From CAYJEJ01 sp964369315 (GTDB taxonomy: Bacteria; Pseudomonadota; Alphaproteobacteria; UBA3830; JAIRWN01), in assembly GCA_964369315.1 (NCBI GenBank), contig CAYJEJ010000005.1, forward strand, positions 1 through 55,461: a stretch of 55,461 bases of DNA, written 5' to 3'. Positions 55,258 through 55,461 of the stretch are shown piece by piece (position 1 is the stretch's first letter; the number at the start of each line of letters is the position of its first letter). Made by a program: the position numbers and the translations under genes. The notes under the pieces were generated by a model. The model had not been told where the DNA came from, did not search any database, and worked only from the letters and a program-made list of their open reading frames with translations.

Positions 55258-55461
55258 ATGTATTTTAAAAATTTTCTTGCTTGTGCTGGGTTATTGGTTG
55301 CTTCTAACGTCAGTGATGTTTCTTTTGCGTCCTGCAATTGCGATGATGATGGCGATGTCAAGTGCGGTGCTTCCAAATGCGACAATTGTGATAATAAGGG
55401 AAAGACAGGAAGCTTTGATGAACTGCTCCTGCCTAAACTCCTCCCTCGCCTATACGTCGGC
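55258..55461 (+). CDS. Secreted Cys/Asp-rich protein, partial (5' end only)
   Basis: The first 68 codons are visible and the frame is open at the window edge. It starts with a signal peptide (MYFKNFLACAGLLVASNVSD, cleavage near SFA), then a mature part with CNCDDDGDVKCG and CDNCDN, five cysteines and many aspartates in some 20 residues. This suggests disulfides or metal binding, without a recognised family. GAGGAG is upstream. A second frame from 55211 is also open but hydrophobic and shifted, and is probably a shadow of the signal peptide. The 12-C run upstream suggests variable expression. Confidence 0.65.
   Translation, partial: MYFKNFLACAGLLVASNVSDVSFASCNCDDDGDVKCGASKCDNCDNKGKTGSFDELLLPKLLPRLYVG

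Noticed and set aside
55200..55262. tRNA-His-like pair of hairpins (D-arm-like GAGC/GCTC and a TTGTGGG loop)
   Set aside because: No matching acceptor stem, no T-arm with TTCGA, and the anticodon-like stem has a mismatch.
55211..55461. Alternative open frame starting ATG 55211
   Set aside because: It is shifted relative to the frame with a clean signal peptide and GAGGAG; it looks like a hydrophobic shadow.

Overview
The window is an AT-rich stretch of a Gram-negative chromosome, most likely an alphaproteobacterium and probably host-associated (Holosporales- or Rickettsiales-like). The main clues are the rsh-acpS-lepB-rnc-era gene order, an RcdA/DUF1465 protein (a family of CtrA-degradation factors known from Alphaproteobacteria), the serS-surE-nlpD-yajC order, a DciA/DUF721 protein, frequent TTG and GTG starts, a ProP-like transporter and several short secreted proteins. 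The lineage is inferred from gene content, not from a marker-gene tree.

Layout. Positions 1-2115 (minus) hold most of a large secreted protein that runs off the left edge: a signal peptide, a domain with protein-kinase-like motifs, then a very long Glu/Lys/Arg helix. Next come a HipBA toxin-antitoxin pair whose -10 box lies in a 22-bp palindrome, DNA alkylation repair (ogt, an AlkA-type glycosylase), an MFS transporter, two small secreted proteins and a GT4 glycosyltransferase. From 9.0 to 13.7 kb is the rsh-acpS-lepB-rnc-era operon, followed by an RcdA-like gene, glmS-glmU, ftsK, a secreted histidine phosphatase, lipB-trmB, two mevalonate-pathway genes (HMG-CoA reductase and synthase), secD-secF, dciA, xth, argS, a SPOR protein, a site-2 protease, serS, surE, an NlpD-like lipoprotein and yajC.

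From 35.5 to 42.7 kb is an accessory island. It holds an Eco47II-like restriction-modification pair (methyltransferase with an N-terminal MerR-type HTH), an LTA-synthase-like membrane phosphatase/transferase, an Rpn-family nuclease and an AAA ATPase with a C-terminal R-X4-H motif. A perfect 53-bp inverted repeat, derived from the LTA-synthase-like gene, brackets the Rpn gene. From 42.8 kb the housekeeping content resumes: pgpA, mreB, mreC, an orphan PotD-like binding protein, the minus-strand operon dapF-uvrD-murG-murC-tldD, then ihfB and accD. The right edge carries a 12-C homopolymer about 57 bp upstream of a partial, Cys- and Asp-rich secreted protein.

Together the genes cover envelope growth (glmS/U, murC/G, mreB/C, ftsK, NlpD, SPOR, lepB, secDF/yajC), stress and cell-cycle control (Rsh, RcdA, HipBA), and defence against foreign DNA (R-M, AAA ATPase). 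The most novel-looking elements are the kinase-like helix protein, the inverted repeat around Rpn, the poly-C leader and the divergent R-M intergenic hairpin. No tRNA, rRNA or CRISPR array was recognised.
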